From the NCBI RefSeq assembly GCF_018129405.1, contig NZ_JAFCLP010000002.1:248001-312000 (forward strand): DNA of 64,000 bases, given 5' to 3'. The translations under genes and the position numbers were made by a program. The notes beneath the pieces were generated by a model, which was not told where the DNA came from, ran no database searches, and saw only the letters and a program-made list of their open reading frames with translations. Shown one piece after another: positions 16,937-26,628 of this stretch (its first letter is position 1; the number at the start of each line of letters is the position of its first letter). This DNA comes from Bradyrhizobium iriomotense (GTDB lineage Bacteria > Pseudomonadota > Alphaproteobacteria > Rhizobiales > Xanthobacteraceae).

Positions 16937-17932
16937 TTATGATGCGTTGGAGACACCTCGTCTGATGCACCGAAATCCAAGATGACTCGTGGATGTGTCG
17001 ACCGGCTCCGCATGCCGCGCAGCCGGCCGGTAGCGCCGGCAGTAATTCGGCGCGCACAAATGCGAGCCGCCTTTGATGACCTTGCGTGGAATCTTGACGT
17101 TGGTCGTTCTGGGGTCGTAGCTATCGGCCTCGCGGCCGCCGCGCGGGTTCTCTGGAATGCAGCAGGCTTTTGCAGCGTCGGCCTCATGCCGAGGCGCGTA
17201 CCAGTCGGACGTCCACTCCCAGACGTTGCCGATCATATCGTGCAGCCCGTATCCGTTCGGCGGAAACGCGGTGACCGGCGATGTCCGTTCGTACCCGTCG
17301 TCCCCAGTGTTATGGCGTGGAAATTCGCCCTGCCAGGTGTTGGCCATGTGACGGCCCTCGGGCGTAAATTCATCTCCCCATGCGAACTCGGCACCGTCCA
17401 GCCCGCCGCGCGCCGCGAATTCCCATTCCGCCTCGGTCGGCAAATCCTTGCCGGCCCATCTTGCGTAGGCGATCACGTCGCTGAACGCCACATGCACGAC
17501 GGGATGATCGTCCAGCCCACGGATGTCGCTTCCGGGTCCATAGGGATGCCGCCAGTCCGCGCCTTTGGCGAAGGTCCACCACTGGCTGAAGTCCCGGAGA
17601 TTGACCGGATACGCGGGCGGAGAGAACATCAGCGAACCCGCGTAGATCATATGCGGGAGAATTCCGGGATAATCCTTTGGATCGGGCGTGATCTCGGCAA
17701 CGGTGACGTGGCCGGTAGCTCTGGCGAATGCCTTGAATTGCCGGTTCGTCACTGGATGGCGATCCATCCAGAACGCATCCACGGTGACGCGGTGGACCGG
17801 CGCTTCCTCCGGATAGTGCCGATCCGAACCCATGCGAAACGTGCCGCCCGGCACGTACAGCATCCCCTCATCTGCTGGATGCTGGAACGATTGTCCGGGA
17901 TCAGGCGACGATTTCGTATCAGCCAGCTTCAT
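16937..17932 (-). CDS. Formylglycine-generating enzyme (SUMF1 family)
   Basis: A 331-residue enzyme oxidising the sulfatase active-site cysteine to formylglycine with O2. It opens MLYVPGGTFRMGSDRHYPEE, contains FWMDRHPVTNRQFKAF and GNVWEWTSDWY, and has the catalytic pair in GGSHLCAPNYCRRYRPAARH (Cys293 and Cys298, spaced as in human SUMF1), then LGFRC. This separates it from EgtB/PvdO-type members lacking the Cys pair. No signal peptide, so cytoplasmic. The start ATG 17932 has GGAG about 8 bases upstream. It is the first gene of the sulfatase run and has a FixK/FNR-type box about 73 bases upstream. Confidence 0.92.
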   Translation of the reverse strand: MKLADTKSSPDPGQSFQHPADEGMLYVPGGTFRMGSDRHYPEEAPVHRVTVDAFWMDRHPVTNRQFKAFARATGHVTVAEITPDPKDYPGILPHMIYAGSLMFSPPAYPVNLRDFSQWWTFAKGADWRHPYGPGSDIRGLDDHPVVHVAFSDVIAYARWAGKDLPTEAEWEFAARGGLDGAEFAWGDEFTPEGRHMANTWQGEFPRHNTGDDGYERTSPVTAFPPNGYGLHDMIGNVWEWTSDWYAPRHEADAAKACCIPENPRGGREADSYDPRTTNVKIPRKVIKGGSHLCAPNYCRRYRPAARHAEPVDTSTSHLGFRCIRRGVSNAS

Positions 17933-17998
17933 GCCGATCTCCGGACCCGTGCATCATTGGCTTGCGCCGCCACGAAAACGGAACGCCACTCTTCCAGG

Positions 17999-18012
17999 TT
18001 GATCTAGATCAA
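17999..18012. promoter_or_regulatory. FixK/FNR-type operator upstream of the FGE-sulfatase run
   Basis: TTGATCTAGATCAA is a perfect palindrome matching the FNR consensus TTGAT-N4-ATCAA and the rhizobial FixK consensus TTGA-N6-TCAA. Its centre lies about 73 bases before the FGE start. An activator box centred at -41.5 would place a transcription start near 17964, leaving a leader of about 32 bases. No other start codon lies closer on either strand. Micro-oxic control is inferred. Confidence 0.7.
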
Positions 18013-18221
18013 GGGTTCAGGGTTGGGTTTTCACGCCGGCGCTGGGTCGCTGGCAAGCCCAGCCATGTCCGTTGCGCCGTCGAAACCGAAGCAGTCTCAA
18101 AACACTAGACGATCGCACCGACAGCCATCGGCTACTTTGCATGGGGTTGTTTTTCGAAATTTGATTTTCCGTACGCCATGGTTCGAGGCAGCTTCTCGGC
18201 TTGGCGATCGCCGCCGCTGGA

Positions 18222-18272
18222 ATACTGGATCGCCCGCTCGAGTGCGCAATGCGCACAAGACGGGCGATGACA
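18222..18272. repeat. Nested palindromic repeat downstream of nlpD
   Basis: An outer stem ATCGCCCG/CGGGCGAT (18229-18236, 18261-18268) encloses an inner perfect stem GTGCGCA/TGCGCAC (18242-18248, 18250-18256). It is framed by TACTGGATC and GATGACAG, the same frame seen around the hairpins at 23898-24000. It lies 45 bases beyond the nlpD stop and may end that transcript, though there is no T-run. Confidence 0.6.
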
Positions 18273-18316
18273 GCATATTTGTGGTGATTGCGCGCCCGAC
18301 TCTGTGGGCCCGCGCC

Positions 18317-19711
18317 TCACGCCCCGTTCAGGAATTGAAGCGGGTCAACCGGGCTCGATCCCTTGCGGATCTCGAAGTGGAGCTGCGGCGACGCCACCTC
18401 ACCGGATTGACCCGACTTGGCAATGACCTGACCGCGCTTGATGGTATCGCCGCGCTTCACCAGCAGCTCACTCGCATGGGCATATGCGGTGACGTAGCCG
18501 TTGGAGTGCCGAACCAGGACCAGATTGCCGTAACCCTTCAGCTCGTTGCCGGAATAGGCGACGACGCCGTCTTCAGCCGCCTTCACCGGCGTACCCTCGG
18601 GCACTGCGAGATTGATACCGTCGTTGGACTTGCCGTTGGTCTTGGCGCCGTAGGTCGTGACCACCTTGCCGCGCACCGGCCAGCGGAAGGTCGGCAGCGC
18701 GCCGGTGGCCTCCGCAGCCTTCGCCGGCGTCTCGGCGGGCTTCTCTTCGACGTTCGCCGTTGCCTGGGCCAAGCGCGCGCTCTGCACGGGAGCGACAGCC
18801 GCCATCTTGGTGGCGGGAGCCGGTGCCGGAGCAGCGGCAACGGGCTGCAACGTTCCTGCAACCGGTGCCGCTGCGACGGGCGCCGCGGCAACCGGCGCCG
18901 CGATCGCAGCGGTCTTGGCGCCGGGCACGGTCAGCTTGGTGCCGAGCTTGAGCTTGGCCGACGGATCGAGGCCATTGGCACGAGCCAGCTCGACCGCCGA
19001 GATGTGGTTCTTGCGGGCGATGCTCGCGAGCGTGTCGCCGCGATTGACGAAATGAGTGCTCGGCGGCGCCGCAACGGCCGCGACCGGCTTCGCAGCAGAC
19101 GCTGCCGCAATGGGAGCCATCGCCGGCGCGGGCGCTGCGGCCGTCGCTGGATGCGGGATGATCAGCTGCTGGCCGGGCGAGAGCGCGCGCGGACCCTTGT
19201 AGCCGTTGGCGGCGAGGATCGCCTGCGGCGTGACATGGTAGCGCTTGGCGAGCACGTCGAGGGTGTCGCTGGTGCCGACGATGATCTTGGTCCCGCCGGC
19301 CGGTTGGGCGGCCGCGACCGAGCGCGGCGGCACGGTGGCCGTGGTCTCCAGATGCGGCTGCGCCGGGGGCGCGTAGGAGCTGACGCCGCGGCCGCCTCCG
19401 GACACGCCGGCGCCCGAGGTGACGGGATAGGATTGCGGCGCGGACACCGCCGGCGGCGGCAAGGGCTGCGACTGATAGTAACCGGGCTGCGTCTGCGGCC
19501 GCGCATATTGCGGCAGCTCACGCGGCTGCTGCGGCGGCGGGGCCTGCTGCACCGAACCGGTCGATTCAGATGAGAAAGGATTGGAGAAATTCGACTGGGA
19601 CAGCCGCGACGACATGTCGGCGCTGCACCCTGCGAAGCTGAAGGAGATCAGCGCCAGCACCGCGACCTGCGGCACGCGGCGCGAGTAAAGCAACTCGACG
19701 ACGACAGACAT
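18317..19711 (-). CDS. nlpD: NlpD-like lipoprotein: two LysM domains and a degenerate LytM domain
   Basis: A 464-residue lipoprotein (lipobox SFAGC, Cys29). A Pro/Gln-rich stretch is followed by LysM 1 (about 142-187), LysM 2 (about 219-264), an Ala/Pro-rich linker and a C-terminal LytM/M23 domain (about 345-460) with GYGNLVLVRHSNGYVTAYAH. The zinc-site motifs are altered: SNDGINLAV replaces HxGxD and QLHFEIR replaces HLHFE. This is as in E. coli NlpD, which activates amidases instead of cutting peptidoglycan itself. It lies downstream of pcm and surE, the same neighbourhood as E. coli surE-pcm-nlpD. The likely role is activation of a cell-separation amidase at the septum. Confidence 0.85.
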   Translation of the reverse strand: MSVVVELLYSRRVPQVAVLALISFSFAGCSADMSSRLSQSNFSNPFSSESTGSVQQAPPPQQPRELPQYARPQTQPGYYQSQPLPPPAVSAPQSYPVTSGAGVSGGGRGVSSYAPPAQPHLETTATVPPRSVAAAQPAGGTKIIVGTSDTLDVLAKRYHVTPQAILAANGYKGPRALSPGQQLIIPHPATAAAPAPAMAPIAAASAAKPVAAVAAPPSTHFVNRGDTLASIARKNHISAVELARANGLDPSAKLKLGTKLTVPGAKTAAIAAPVAAAPVAAAPVAGTLQPVAAAPAPAPATKMAAVAPVQSARLAQATANVEEKPAETPAKAAEATGALPTFRWPVRGKVVTTYGAKTNGKSNDGINLAVPEGTPVKAAEDGVVAYSGNELKGYGNLVLVRHSNGYVTAYAHASELLVKRGDTIKRGQVIAKSGQSGEVASPQLHFEIRKGSSPVDPLQFLNGA

Positions 19712-19820
19712 GGTTACTCACTCGTACGCAACAGAACTGGTGTTTTAAGTAAACACGCGCCGAGTAAATAACGGCTTAACCCTCCCAATAAGATGTTGGC
19801 GGAACAGCCAATCCGGAATT

Positions 19821-20471
19821 CTACAGCTCCCGCGCCACGCCGGGCAGTGCCGGGACGAAGCGGACGTCGACGAGTTCCTTGCGCTCGATCCCGGCTTCGG
19901 TCCGGGTCAGGCGGATCAGCGTCTGCACGCCCTGATGCGGCCCGACCGGGGCGATCAGGATGCCCCCGACCTCGAGCCGCTCGACCAGGTTCTCCGGAAG
20001 CTGCTCCACCGCGGCGGTGACGATGATGCGGTCGAACGGCCCGATATTGGGCGGCAGGTTGAGACCGTCGCCGAGCATCACCTCGACATTGTGACAAGCG
20101 AGCTTTTCGAGCCTGGCGCGTGCGGCATCGGCCAGCTTGCGATAGCGCTCGACGGTCAGGACCTTGCCTGCGAGCCGCGACAGCACCGCCGCCTGATAGC
20201 CGGAGCCCGCGCCGATCTCGAGCACACGGTGATGCTTCTGGAGCTGGAGCTGCTCGGTCATGTAGGCAACGACGAAGGGCTGGCTGATGGTCTGCCCGCA
20301 CGCGATCGGCAGCGCGCTATCGCGATAGGCGACCTCGCGATCGGCCTCATCGACGAAAAGCTCGCGCGGCACCTCCTCCATGGTCCTCAGCACCGCCTGA
20401 TCGCTGATGCCCCGACGCCTCAGCGTGAGCTGAAACATCATCTTTTCCGGCGGATGCTGATTGGGGGTCAT
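19821..20471 (-). CDS. pcm: Protein-L-isoaspartate O-methyltransferase
   Basis: A 216-residue class I SAM methyltransferase repairing isoaspartyl residues. The SAM motif is [18 protein letters not shown], preceded by the family signature [20 protein letters not shown], with [20 protein letters not shown] further on. I choose ATG 20471 ([10 protein letters not shown]); the longer in-frame extension of 80 residues is not family-like and would overlap the divergent response-regulator promoter. Neighbours surE and nlpD match the conserved enterobacterial order. Confidence 0.93.
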   Translation of the reverse strand: MTPNQHPPEKMMFQLTLRRRGISDQAVLRTMEEVPRELFVDEADREVAYRDSALPIACGQTISQPFVVAYMTEQLQLQKHHRVLEIGAGSGYQAAVLSRLAGKVLTVERYRKLADAARARLEKLACHNVEVMLGDGLNLPPNIGPFDRIIVTAAVEQLPENLVERLEVGGILIAPVGPHQGVQTLIRLTRTEAGIERKELVDVRFVPALPGVAREL

Positions 20472-20689
20472 CGCTGCTTGTATCGTCTCGTCGGGTCCGG
20501 ATCGTCGCTTGCAGAGCTCAAGGCCCGGGCGAGAATCTTGTTCCTGCCCAGGAACCCATGATAGCCTTTTGCTGCAGTATTTGACCACAAATTGGCCTGC
20601 AGCGGTCTGGCCGCGAAGGCCATTTTCGGGCGCTCGTTCGCCGAAACGCGCATTGCGTCGATTCGCGTTATCTGCGAACGTTTTCGCAA

Positions 20690-21082
20690 ATGGGCAAGGA
20701 CTCACCGACAATGACTGCGACAGGGCTTTCGGGCCGCTCTGTATTCCTCGTCGAGGACGAGGTGATGATCAGGATGATGGTCGCGGACATGCTCGAAGAG
20801 CTCGGCTACAAGGTCGCAGCCGAAGCCGGCGATATCACCGAGGCCATGCGGCTCGCCCAGGCCACCGAGTTCGACATCGCCATCCTCGACGTCAACGTCA
20901 ACGGCAAGGTCATCTCGCCGGTCGCCGATGTGATCAGGGCGAAGGGCTGCCCGTTCATCTTCGCCACCGGCTACGGCTCCTCCGGCCTGCCCGAACAGTA
21001 TCGCGACCGGCCGGCGCTGCAGAAGCCGTTCCAGCTCGACGCGCTCGGCAAGACCATCGAGGCCGCCCTTCGAGGCAGCTAG
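20690..21082 (+). CDS. Single-domain response regulator inserted between surE and pcm
   Basis: A 130-residue receiver-only protein: [20 protein letters not shown] acidic pocket, phospho-acceptor Asp in [11 protein letters not shown], conserved Lys in [10 protein letters not shown]. The fold also carries [13 protein letters not shown], typical of alphaproteobacterial stand-alone receivers. The start may be ATG 20690 or the later ATG 20711 (MTATGLSG). It is transcribed against its neighbours, interrupting the surE-pcm-nlpD order. The partner kinase is not in sight. Confidence 0.85.
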   Translation: MGKDSPTMTATGLSGRSVFLVEDEVMIRMMVADMLEELGYKVAAEAGDITEAMRLAQATEFDIAILDVNVNGKVISPVADVIRAKGCPFIFATGYGSSGLPEQYRDRPALQKPFQLDALGKTIEAALRGS

Positions 21083-21091
21083 GACACTTCC

Positions 21092-21177
21092 GTAGCCCGG
21101 ATGGAGCGCAGCGAAATCCGGGATTTTCGCCACGTGCAACGACGGCCCCGGATTGCGCTTCGCTCCATCCGGGCTAC
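21092..21177. repeat. Long palindromic repeat, GTAGCCCGGATGGAGCG type
   Basis: Arms 21092-21122 and 21147-21177 are nearly perfect inverted copies (GTAGCCCGGATGGAGCGCAG against its complement ending CTCCATCCGGGCTAC). They are separated by 24 bases. It lies between the convergent stops of the receiver gene and surE. A second member of the family is at 45403-45482. Confidence 0.85.
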
Positions 21178-21194
21178 AGGTTCGTCGCGAACCG

Positions 21195-21962
21195 CTACTT
21201 CAGCGTCGCGCTCAGCGCTTCCGAGAACGCCTCGTTGGTGCGATCGAGTCTGAGCGGCGTGACCGAGACATAGCGATCGCGCAGCGCAGCGAGATCCGTG
21301 CCGTCGGCCGGCGTATCCATCATCGCCGCGCGCTCGAAGCCGATCCAGAAATAGGGGTTGTTGCGCCCGTCCCTGCGCTCGTCGATCCTGAGGAAGCCGA
21401 GATTGCGCTTGCCCTGGCGGGTGACGCGAATGCCGAGCACATCTTCCGGCGCGCAGGACGGGAAATTGACGTTGATGACGGTGTCCTTCGGGATGCCCGC
21501 GGCGATCACCTTACGCAGGATGTCGGGACCGAATTTGCGCGCGGTGTCCCACGGCGGCCGTTCGCGGGTCTCGACGCTGAACTCCTGCGACAGCGCGAAC
21601 GATGGCAGCCCGAGGATGGTGCCTTCCAGTGCGCCGGCGATGGTGCCGGAATAGACCACGTCCTCGGCGACGTTGCGGCCCTTGTTGACGCCCGACAGCA
21701 CGACATCGGGCGGCTTGGTGCCGAGGATATGCCGCGCTCCCATGATCACGCAGTCGGTCGGAGTGCCGCGCACGGCAAAGTGCCGCGGACCGACCTCGCG
21801 CAGGCGCAGGGGATCGTTCAGCGACAGCGAATGCGACACGCCGGACTGGTCGAGCTCGGGCGCCACTACCCAGACGTCGTCGGACAAGGCACGCGCGATC
21901 TCCTCCACGACCGTGAGGCCGGGAGCGTGGATGCCGTCGTCATTGGTGCAGAGAATGCGCAT
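21195..21962 (-). CDS. surE: 5'/3'-nucleotidase SurE
   Basis: A 255-residue metal-dependent nucleoside monophosphate phosphatase. The N-terminal MRILCTNDDGIHAPG holds the metal-binding Asp pair, followed by WVVAPELDQSGVSHSLSL, VRGTPTDCVIMGARHI and PDVVLSGVNKGRNVAEDVVY. The length is typical. Stationary-phase/repair-associated gene neighbouring pcm. Confidence 0.96.
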   Translation of the reverse strand: MRILCTNDDGIHAPGLTVVEEIARALSDDVWVVAPELDQSGVSHSLSLNDPLRLREVGPRHFAVRGTPTDCVIMGARHILGTKPPDVVLSGVNKGRNVAEDVVYSGTIAGALEGTILGLPSFALSQEFSVETRERPPWDTARKFGPDILRKVIAAGIPKDTVINVNFPSCAPEDVLGIRVTRQGKRNLGFLRIDERRDGRNNPYFWIGFERAAMMDTPADGTDLAALRDRYVSVTPLRLDRTNEAFSEALSATLK

Positions 21963-22075
21963 GAGAGAGGTCGATTCCAGAAAGCGGGGTCCGAGCCGTC
22001 TTATCCGGCTATGGCCGATCAGGCAAACCGGACCAATTTCGGGGCCGGCCGGCCGGGTTCCCTAGCCTGGTCCTG

Positions 22076-22432
22076 TTACCGGCGGACGCGCCATTGCGGC
22101 AGGAAGCGCGCCAGCCGGCCTTCGACCCGCAGCTGCATTGCCGGCAGGACCGGGCTTTCGACGGGCGTCTCGACCACGCCGAGTGCCGCCAGCTGCGCAA
22201 CGATCGGGTCCGGTGTCTGCGGAAAACGTTCGCGTGCCACCGTCAGTGCCTTGTCGAAGTCAGCGGCATTCACGCCGGGCTTGGCCCGCCGGCTCTGCAC
22301 GAGATCCTCATCCCAGAGCCGCGCGATCTCGATGTCGAGCACACCGCGCAAACGCTGGTCGACGGCCTGGATGCCGGCACCCGTCACCGCCCATTGTCTG
22401 CCGACCCAGAAGATATCGCGGTGCAAGGCCAT
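22076..22432 (-). CDS. Conserved hypothetical protein between serS and surE
   Basis: A 118-residue protein (start MALHRDIFWVGRQWAVTGAG). It has a helical middle (VLDIEIARLWDEDLVQSRRA, FDKALTVARERFP) and a basic C-terminus. No signal peptide or membrane segment. I do not recognise a domain. It reads well as a gene because it fits the minus-strand run and has no better frame on the other strand. ATG 22432 is preferred to a start 19 codons upstream, which would approach the serS stop. Confidence 0.65.
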   Translation of the reverse strand: MALHRDIFWVGRQWAVTGAGIQAVDQRLRGVLDIEIARLWDEDLVQSRRAKPGVNAADFDKALTVARERFPQTPDPIVAQLAALGVVETPVESPVLPAMQLRVEGRLARFLPQWRVRR

Positions 22433-22491
22433 GGACGGTAGGTTCGCGTTGACGGGCCGGCAGGATAGCCAGCCGCCCGATCTTCGCAACC

Positions 22492-24000
<1,509 letters not shown>

Positions 24001-24007
24001 CGAGTCC

Positions 24008-24820
24008 CTACTCCGCCGGATTGGCCGGCGTCGACACGTCGGTACCGGTCGCCTGCGACGAGGCCGCCGCCTTCTTCTCCACCATCCCCACCGCGATGAT
24101 CGAGCCCTCGTAGAGCGCCAGCAAGGGGATCGCCAGCGAGCATTGGCTCAGCACATCGGGCGGCGTCAGCACAGCCGCGATCACGAAGGCGATGACGATG
24201 AAATACCGCCGCTTCTCGCGCAGCATTTTCGACGTGACGATGCCGATGCGGCCGAGGAGCGTCAGGATCACCGGGAGCTGGAAGGCGATGCCGAAGGCGA
24301 AGATCAGCGACATCATCAGCGACAGATATTCGCCGACCTTGGGCAAAAGCTGGATCTGCGCTGTCTCGTCGCTGCCGGCCTGCTGCATGCCAAGCGAGAA
24401 GCGCACCAGCATCGGCAGCACGACGAAATAGACCAGCGCCGCGCCCAGCACGAAGAAGAACGGGGTCGCGACCAGATACGGCAGGAAGGCCTGCTTCTCG
24501 TGCTTGTAGAGCCCTGGCGCCACGAACTTGTAGATCTGCGTCGCGACGATCGGAAACGAGATGAAACCTGCGCCGAACAGCGCGAGCTTGAGCTGCGTGA
24601 TGAAATATTCCAGCAGCGCCGTGTAGATGAATTTGGAGTTCTCGGGCCCTGCGACCCACACGAACGGCCAGACCAGCACATTGTAGATCTGCTTGGCGAA
24701 GAAGAAGCAGAAGATGAAGGCCACGCCAAAGCCGAGCAGCGCCTTGATCAGCCGCGAGCGCAGCTCGATCAGGTGGTCCATCAGCGGGGCTTTGCTGGCC
24801 TCGATATCGGCGTCGGTCAT
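24008..24820 (-). CDS. tatC: Twin-arginine translocase subunit TatC
   Basis: A 270-residue six-helix protein, the signal-peptide receptor of the Tat system. It starts with the cytoplasmic [19 protein letters not shown] signature and contains [19 protein letters not shown] and [19 protein letters not shown]. The start ATGA overlaps the tatB stop by 4 bases. It serves folded, cofactor-bearing exported proteins; the HAD hydrolase of this window is a candidate client. Confidence 0.97.
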   Translation of the reverse strand: MTDADIEASKAPLMDHLIELRSRLIKALLGFGVAFIFCFFFAKQIYNVLVWPFVWVAGPENSKFIYTALLEYFITQLKLALFGAGFISFPIVATQIYKFVAPGLYKHEKQAFLPYLVATPFFFVLGAALVYFVVLPMLVRFSLGMQQAGSDETAQIQLLPKVGEYLSLMMSLIFAFGIAFQLPVILTLLGRIGIVTSKMLREKRRYFIVIAFVIAAVLTPPDVLSQCSLAIPLLALYEGSIIAVGMVEKKAAASSQATGTDVSTPANPAE

Positions 24821-25353
24821 GACGCTTTGGCGTCCTTGATCGCTTCGGATGGCGCGGTGTCCTGCGCGACCTTTGCCTGCTCGACCTCACGGGTGATGGC
24901 GAGCGGCTCGTTCACGGCCGCATGCGCCTCGGCTTCCACGAAGGTCTCTGGCGTCGGGGCTTCTGGGGTGGTCGGAGTCGCCGGCGCTTCGATTGAAGTC
25001 GCCGGCGTTTCACTTGAAATCGCCGGCGGTTCGACGGCAGTGGCGGCCGACGTCTCGGCCGGCTTGTCCAGCGCATCGACGCGGAGCGCGTCGCTGACGT
25101 CCTTCTGGAGCGAGGTCAGTGGATTGAATCCAGTAGCGGCTTCCTTGACCTCATCAAAGCTCTTCTTGAGGTCGGCCATCTCGGCCTCGCGCATCGCCTC
25201 CTGGAACTGGCCCTGGAATTCGGCGGCCATCTTGCGGGCCTTGCCCATCCACTGTCCGACCATGCGCAGCACGCCCGGCAGCTCCTTCGGGCCGATGGCG
25301 ATCAGGGCCACGACCCCGATCAGGACCAGTTCACTCCACCCGATGTCGAACAT
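24817..25353 (-). CDS. tatB: Twin-arginine translocase subunit TatB
   Basis: A 178-residue protein. The N-terminal helix [20 protein letters not shown] runs into [20 protein letters not shown], the TatB signature with the Glu in the membrane helix and an amphipathic helix. The long C-terminal tail is Pro/Ala/Thr-rich with degenerate repeats ([14 protein letters not shown]), encoded by short tandem DNA repeats near 24975-25035. It forms the receptor complex with TatC. Confidence 0.95.
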   Translation of the reverse strand: MFDIGWSELVLIGVVALIAIGPKELPGVLRMVGQWMGKARKMAAEFQGQFQEAMREAEMADLKKSFDEVKEAATGFNPLTSLQKDVSDALRVDALDKPAETSAATAVEPPAISSETPATSIEAPATPTTPEAPTPETFVEAEAHAAVNEPLAITREVEQAKVAQDTAPSEAIKDAKAS

Positions 25354-25442
25354 GAGGTCTTCCGTTCACGCGAAGCCGCAACCGGCCCAATCCCTTGCGC
25401 GCAGGATCCGGGCCGCTACCCGCGTCTCGCGTGCTCTCTGGC

Positions 25443-25676
25443 TCAGACGGCCTTGCTGCCGACGTCGGACCGTGCCGCGGTCGGCGCGGCGTTGTGCTCG
25501 ATGGACTTGGCCGGCTCGGGCTTCTCGGCAGGCTTGTCGTCGTCCTGCATGCCCTTCTTGAACGCCTTGATGCCCTGCGCCACGTCGCCCATCAGATCCG
25601 AAATCTTGCCGCGGCCGAACAGCAGCAGGACCACTGCGATCACCAAGATCCAGTGCCAAATGCTGAGTGAACCCAT
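25443..25676 (-). CDS. tatA: Twin-arginine translocase subunit TatA
   Basis: A 77-residue pore-forming component. [20 protein letters not shown] is the membrane helix, then [20 protein letters not shown] is the amphipathic helix with the conserved FGRGKI hinge. The tail is charged. ATG 25676 (MGSLSIWHW) is the family-typical start; an in-frame start 16 codons upstream would add an atypical basic leader. First gene of tatABC. Confidence 0.95.
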   Translation of the reverse strand: MGSLSIWHWILVIAVVLLLFGRGKISDLMGDVAQGIKAFKKGMQDDDKPAEKPEPAKSIEHNAAPTAARSDVGSKAV

Positions 25677-25842
25677 CCTGCAACCCTCCAAACGCGCATG
25701 GCCGGGGACCCGGCCGATCTTCACCGAAACCTAGGCTTGGCGGGTGTCAAAAACAAGGACCAAGGCAGCGCCAATTCGCTGTTGGCACTACGTAATCTTG
25801 CTAGTGTTAACCGGTCGCAGGGCCCCTCAGAAGGACGATACG

Positions 25843-26607
25843 TCAGTCCTCGGCGCCGCCTTCGCTGCCACCCTCGCCGCCGCCCTCATTGCCGCCTTCC
25901 GGCGCCTCGGGCTCGACCGCCGGCGCGAGCGCCAGATCGAGGTCCTCGCCCGGTTCCAGCGGATCCTCGTCCTCACGCAGCGCCGGATCGTCCGACGGCG
26001 TCGGCACGCTGAAGCCCGTCGGCAGGCGCGAATCCAGGAGGCCCGTGCCCTTCAGCTCTTCCAGGCCGGGCAGGTCGCCGAGCTGTTCCAAGGTGAACTG
26101 CGACAGGAAGTCCTCGGTGGTTCCGAACGTCAGCGGACGGCCCGGCGTCTTGCGACGGCCGCGCGGCTTGATCCAGCCGGTCTCCAGCAGCACGTCGAGC
26201 GTGCCCTTCGAGGTGACGACGCCGCGGATCTCCTCGATCTCGGCGCGCGTCACCGGCTGGTGATAGGCGATGATCGCCAGCACCTCGATCGCGGCGCGCG
26301 ACAGACGGCGGGTCTCGGTGCTCTCGCGCGTCATCAGCCAGGCGAGATCGCCGGCGGTGCGGAAGGTCCATTTGTTGGCGACCCGCACGAGGTTGACACC
26401 GCGCGAGGCGTAGTCGGCCTGGAGCTGCTCAAGCGCGGCCTTGACGTCCACGCCATCGGGCATGCGCTTGGCCAGCGTTGCGGTATCCAGCGGTTCACTC
26501 GAAGCGAACAGCAGCGCTTCCAGCAGCCGTAGCTCTTCGGGACGTGCCTGGGTCTCGTTCTCCATCGGCTCGGCCTCTTCTACCCGCACTTCAGCCAGGC
26601 TTGCCAT
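25843..26607 (-). CDS. scpB: Segregation and condensation protein B
   Basis: A 254-residue ScpB, the kleisin-binding winged-helix partner in the SMC-ScpAB condensin. Visible: LRLLEALLFASSEPLDTATL, EVLAIIAYHQPVTRAEIEEI, GVVTSKGTLDVLLETGWIKP and GRPLTFGTTEDFLSQF. The C-terminal tail is acidic and Gly/Glu-rich, ending in GGEGGSEGGAED. ATG 26607 has AAGGAGAG about 6 bases upstream and is preferred over the GTG at 26628. It is immediately downstream of scpA. Confidence 0.95.
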   Translation of the reverse strand: MASLAEVRVEEAEPMENETQARPEELRLLEALLFASSEPLDTATLAKRMPDGVDVKAALEQLQADYASRGVNLVRVANKWTFRTAGDLAWLMTRESTETRRLSRAAIEVLAIIAYHQPVTRAEIEEIRGVVTSKGTLDVLLETGWIKPRGRRKTPGRPLTFGTTEDFLSQFTLEQLGDLPGLEELKGTGLLDSRLPTGFSVPTPSDDPALREDEDPLEPGEDLDLALAPAVEPEAPEGGNEGGGEGGSEGGAED

Positions 26608-26628
26608 GACAGACTCTCCTTCTTGCAC

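Larger units (their letters stand above)
17933..18316. other. Gap with FixK box and nested repeat, no gene seen
   Basis: Between the FGE start and the nlpD stop there is the FixK-type box and the nested palindrome described separately. Short frames here show no family features. Confidence 0.5.

Noticed and set aside
18017-18256. 79-codon minus-strand frame between the FGE gene and nlpD
   Set aside because: It begins inside a palindromic repeat, is Arg/Ser-rich and would cover the FixK-type box region.
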